DNA of 60,775 bases from Dermatophilaceae bacterium (GTDB lineage Bacteria; Actinomycetota; Actinomycetes; Actinomycetales; Dermatophilaceae). Each line of letters opens with the position of its first letter. The stretch's first letter is position 1. Location: positions 73,731 through 134,505 of the forward strand of contig JABFXB010000019.1 of assembly GCA_013361975.1 (NCBI GenBank). Reading direction: 5' to 3'. A program made the position numbers and the translations under genes. This document shows, in pieces, positions 59,390-60,775 of the stretch. The notes under the pieces are model-generated. The model was given only the letters and a program-made list of their open reading frames with translations, was not told where the DNA came from and did not search any database.

Positions 59390-60093
59390 TGTCGCTTCCT
59401 CCCGGGTACGGCGAGACACCGGTTCCCGGAGACGAGCTTCAGTGGTTGCTTCCTGAGGTGCGTGAGGTGCTCGGCGAACCGGTGCTCAAGGCTGCCGTCT
59501 ACGACCTCGAACAGGCGGAGCAGGAGGCCGCCGCCGTCGAGCTGCTCACCGTGATCCTCGTGGGCGTCGACGCCGTGACGGAGTCAGGAAACTACCGCCT
59601 CGACGACACGTATACCGTCCGAGGGGCTCTCGAGGTGGCCGAGCTGCTCACCGACCACTTCCTCCGTGCTTTGCACCACCGGCTCTTCGAGCGCATCTGG
59701 GCGTGGGCGGGGACCTACCGCGCCGTCGAGCTGAACATCGGCGTGCCGCCCCCCATGGTCGCCGTCGACATCCGTGCGTCACTCGAGTCGCTGCGCTACC
59801 GCTGGGAGCACACCTCGGACTGGACCGGACGCCAGCTCGGGATCGCCGCGCATGCAGAGCTGGTGCGTATCCACCCGTTCACCGACGGCAACGGCCGCAC
59901 CACCCGGCTGCTGGCTGACCTGGTGTTCGCTGCCGCCCAGCAGGCCCACCTCGCGCTGACGGAGGAGCCGGTGTGGGAGTACGACTGGGACCTGGACAAG
60001 GCTGACTACATCCGTCTGCTGCGCGAGTACGACCGACATCGCAACCCGAGCGATCTCGCAGCCTTCGTCCCGGTCGTCCGGCTGGGGGAGTAG
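59389..60093 (+). CDS. Fic/DOC-family protein (mobile mystery protein B-like)
   Basis: 234 aa from ATG 59389. Catalytic motif HPFTDGNGRTTRL is complete (HxFxxGNGRxxR), so AMP- or UMP-transfer activity is expected. The N-terminal half (GETPVPGDELQWLLPE, then HHRLFERIWAWAGTYRAVELNIGV) resembles mobile mystery protein B, a Fic form found on mobile elements. The target is unknown. It forms a coupled pair with the 51-aa protein. Confidence 0.9.
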   Translation: MSLPPGYGETPVPGDELQWLLPEVREVLGEPVLKAAVYDLEQAEQEAAAVELLTVILVGVDAVTESGNYRLDDTYTVRGALEVAELLTDHFLRALHHRLFERIWAWAGTYRAVELNIGVPPPMVAVDIRASLESLRYRWEHTSDWTGRQLGIAAHAELVRIHPFTDGNGRTTRLLADLVFAAAQQAHLALTEEPVWEYDWDLDKADYIRLLREYDRHRNPSDLAAFVPVVRLGE

Positions 60094-60688
60094 GCCGACG
60101 ACCCTGACGGCGCGCCAGGTGGCCGCGCAGTGGCCCGCGGACGGCGCGAGGAGGCCGGCTACCTGCTGCCCGCAGCGTTGAGGACCGAGCCGCCGCCCCG
60201 GGCGCCCCCGACGAGGAGCCGCGGGTGGCGCGGGCCGAATCCCCTGGAGTCTGGCAACGGGTCGCGTCCAGGCCCGCCAGCCACGTCGTCGTCCGTCCGG
60301 GGCAGCCAGGCCACCCCCGACCCCGACCCCGACCCGGGCGACGAGTTCGCGCGCACGATCCTCGAGCCGGCGTACGCCGTCGCACGGGAGGGCCCACCTG
60401 GACGCGTCCCTGCAGCGCCGGAACCTCTGGCGCCGGACCAGCTGGGCAGGAGCCGCGCGGCAGGACGCTCCGTCCGCTCGCGCTCCTCGCGCTCCTCGCG
60501 CGGGTCGAGCGGCCGGCGAGACCGTCGAGATCGTCGTCACCCCTCGAGGACCGTGCAGGACAGGCCGCCCGGCCCACCCAGGACCGACCTGCGTGCGAAA
60601 GTGGTGCGAAAACCGGATACTGGCCACTCCGGACCGGAGTATCTGTGCAGGTCGGAGCCGGTCTCGGCCCTGACCCGCACCGTGAAGA
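60094..60688 (+). other. gap between the Fic gene and murA
   Basis: About 595 bp without a supported gene, all frames Arg/Pro-rich. It may contain the element boundary. An interrupted dyad GATACT...AGTATC is present at about 60617-60644; no function assigned. Confidence 0.45.
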
Positions 60689-60775
60689 TCAGATGTCGCG
60701 GAAGACCTCGATGGTGGCTCCGAGCGCGTTGAGCCGCTCGGCGAGGTCCTCGTAGCCGCGGTTGATGACGTAGAC
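60689..60775 (-). CDS. murA: UDP-N-acetylglucosamine 1-carboxyvinyltransferase, C-terminal fragment
   Basis: The last 28 codons of a minus-strand gene entering from the right edge: VYVINRGYEDLAERLNALGATIEVFRDI then stop. The pattern (I-x-RGYE-x-L-x-x-x-L-x-x-LGA-x-I) is the conserved C-terminus of MurA-type enolpyruvyl transferases, the first committed step of peptidoglycan synthesis. Only the tail is in the window, so the call is tentative. It marks probable chromosomal core next to the element. Confidence 0.7.
   Translation of the reverse strand, partial: VYVINRGYEDLAERLNALGATIEVFRDI

Overview
The window comes from a high-GC actinobacterium. GTG starts are frequent, 4-bp ATGA/GTGA gene overlaps are common, and the families present (CmtR, Lsr2-type domain, DUF3105, an ArsC with an N-terminal helical domain) are actinobacterial. 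The genus cannot be fixed from the sequence. The first ~43.7 kb is a dense metal, metalloid, thiol and sulfur resistance region. The last ~17 kb looks like an integrative element with a tyrosine integrase, an excisionase, a RepL-like protein, a recombinase-like gene pair and toxin-antitoxin-like pairs. The right edge enters the 3' end of what looks like chromosomal murA.

Layout. 1-2.0 kb: TlpA-type thioredoxin (cut by the window edge), CDF metal exporter and its ArsR/SmtB sensor. 2.2-4.6 kb: DUF3105, DUF305 and CopC copper proteins. 5.0-8.2 kb: coupled DtxR-regulator, multicopper oxidase and ZIP transporter operon. 8.3-12.1 kb (minus): decayed P-type ATPase, signal peptidase I, membrane protein, and a second multicopper oxidase split by an in-frame TAG. 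12.7-15.0 kb: CmtR and a P1B ATPase. 15.1-22.5 kb: copper and disulfide block (decayed cupredoxin, two tiny membrane ORFs, frameshifted CopC-CopD, glutaredoxin, peroxiredoxin, two CcdA genes), apparently run by a BlaI/M56 pair through two copies of one 26-bp palindrome. 22.8-24.0 kb: L,D-transpeptidase.

24.6-30.5 kb: reactive-sulfur block (CstR-like repressor, DUF302, thioredoxin, rhodanese, persulfide dioxygenase-rhodanese fusion, TauE/SafE exporter, rhodanese-DUF2892), with ATACCC-N4-GGGTAT operators in the divergent promoter. A 438-bp broken copy of the 7-kb ZIP gene truncates one gene of this operon. 30.6-41.8 kb: arsenic and mercury block (arsR, acr3, arsD, arsA, two arsC, MerR, MerT-like protein, second arsR, flavoprotein, MFS). 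42.0-43.7 kb: exonuclease-BRCT-Lsr2 fusion.

44.5-60.1 kb: element-like region. Its most unusual signal is a TGTAGAGGTCTACACT-like palindromic box placed so that a TACACT-type -10 lies 6-7 nt before the start codon of four ORFs, which predicts leaderless transcripts; a related palindrome sits before the excisionase. Two of these boxes precede copies of an unrecognised, duplicated pair of protein families, and two paralogous sigma-region-4-like HTH genes in the same region are candidate regulators. Several reading frames are broken (nonsense, homopolymer indels, deletions), so either cargo decay or sequencing error must be considered gene by gene.
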